Below are positions 5,172-5,200 of a stretch of DNA of 5,200 nt, one piece after another. The translations under genes were made by a program, and so were the position numbers. The stretch is from an uncultured Ruminococcus sp. (GTDB lineage Bacteria > Bacillota > Clostridia > Oscillospirales > Ruminococcaceae), in contig CAJTYV010000094.1 of the NCBI GenBank assembly GCA_910584195.1, forward strand, positions 1-5,200, given 5' to 3'. Under the pieces are notes generated by a model. It searched no databases, had not been told where the DNA came from, and saw only the letters and a program-made list of their open reading frames with translations. How positions within the stretch are numbered: the first letter of the stretch is position 1; each line of letters starts with the position of its first letter.

Positions 5172-5200
5172 GCGCCATTTTCGGGGGTGTCGCTAAATGG
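5172..5200 (+). other. Short leader, possibly of a further plus-strand gene
   Basis: After the terminator, a G-run with GGGGGTG (about 5183-5189) precedes an ATG at 5197-5199 by roughly 7 nt, the layout of a ribosome site and start codon. Only one or two codons fit before the window ends, so no product can be named. Confidence 0.25.

Noticed and set aside
1..5200. CRISPR array, tRNA, rRNA or insertion sequence
   Set aside because: No regularly spaced repeats, tRNA-like cloverleaf, ribosomal RNA sequence or transposase motifs were recognised on either strand.

Overview
The window looks like accessory, probably mobile, DNA from a gut-type low/mid-GC Firmicute (Clostridia, such as Lachnospiraceae or Oscillospiraceae). 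The basis is strong AGGAGG-type ribosome sites, tightly overlapping genes, a Cys-rich KTR zinc-ribbon protein, and a 'IENKGQHPS'-type helix-turn-helix regulator of the kind carried on Tn916/Tn1549-like integrative conjugative elements (ICEs). The lineage and ICE assignment rest on remembered family features, not on a database search.

Layout. Positions 1-4616 are almost entirely one minus-strand gene train, read from right to left. It starts with a GntR-family repressor of the short YtrA type (4206-4589, TTG start). An ABC-2-type exporter follows: ATPase (3353-4213) and six-helix permease (2713-3360). Next come a 40-residue single-span membrane microprotein (2580-2702) and a 65-residue Cys-rich KTR protein (2386-2583). 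A strong hairpin (2351-2396), whose stem contains the KTR stop codon, closes this first module. After a 56-nt gap comes a BceAB-like second ABC module: ATPase (1527-2294) and a large FtsX/BceB-type permease that runs off the left edge (1-1537, 512 codons visible, ending inside the large extracellular domain). A good promoter (4639-4667) and a candidate operator (4617-4646) precede the repressor.

After a 173-nt divergent intergenic region (4617-4789), a plus-strand XRE/Cro-type regulator gene (4790-5155) is followed by an intrinsic terminator whose loop holds its stop codon. The last 30 bases may lead into another plus-strand gene.

Working model (inference). The left part resembles an antimicrobial-peptide or cell-envelope-stress response cassette. 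A YtrA-like repressor controls its own operon, encoding a YtrB-type ABC-2 exporter plus two small accessory proteins. A BceAB-like transporter, the type used for bacitracin or lantibiotic detoxification, lies directly downstream and may be reached by read-through. No BceRS-like two-component system is visible. The whole reads as a resistance cargo module beside the regulatory backbone of an ICE. The main novelty candidates are the two-module architecture and the translationally coupled microprotein/KTR pair.
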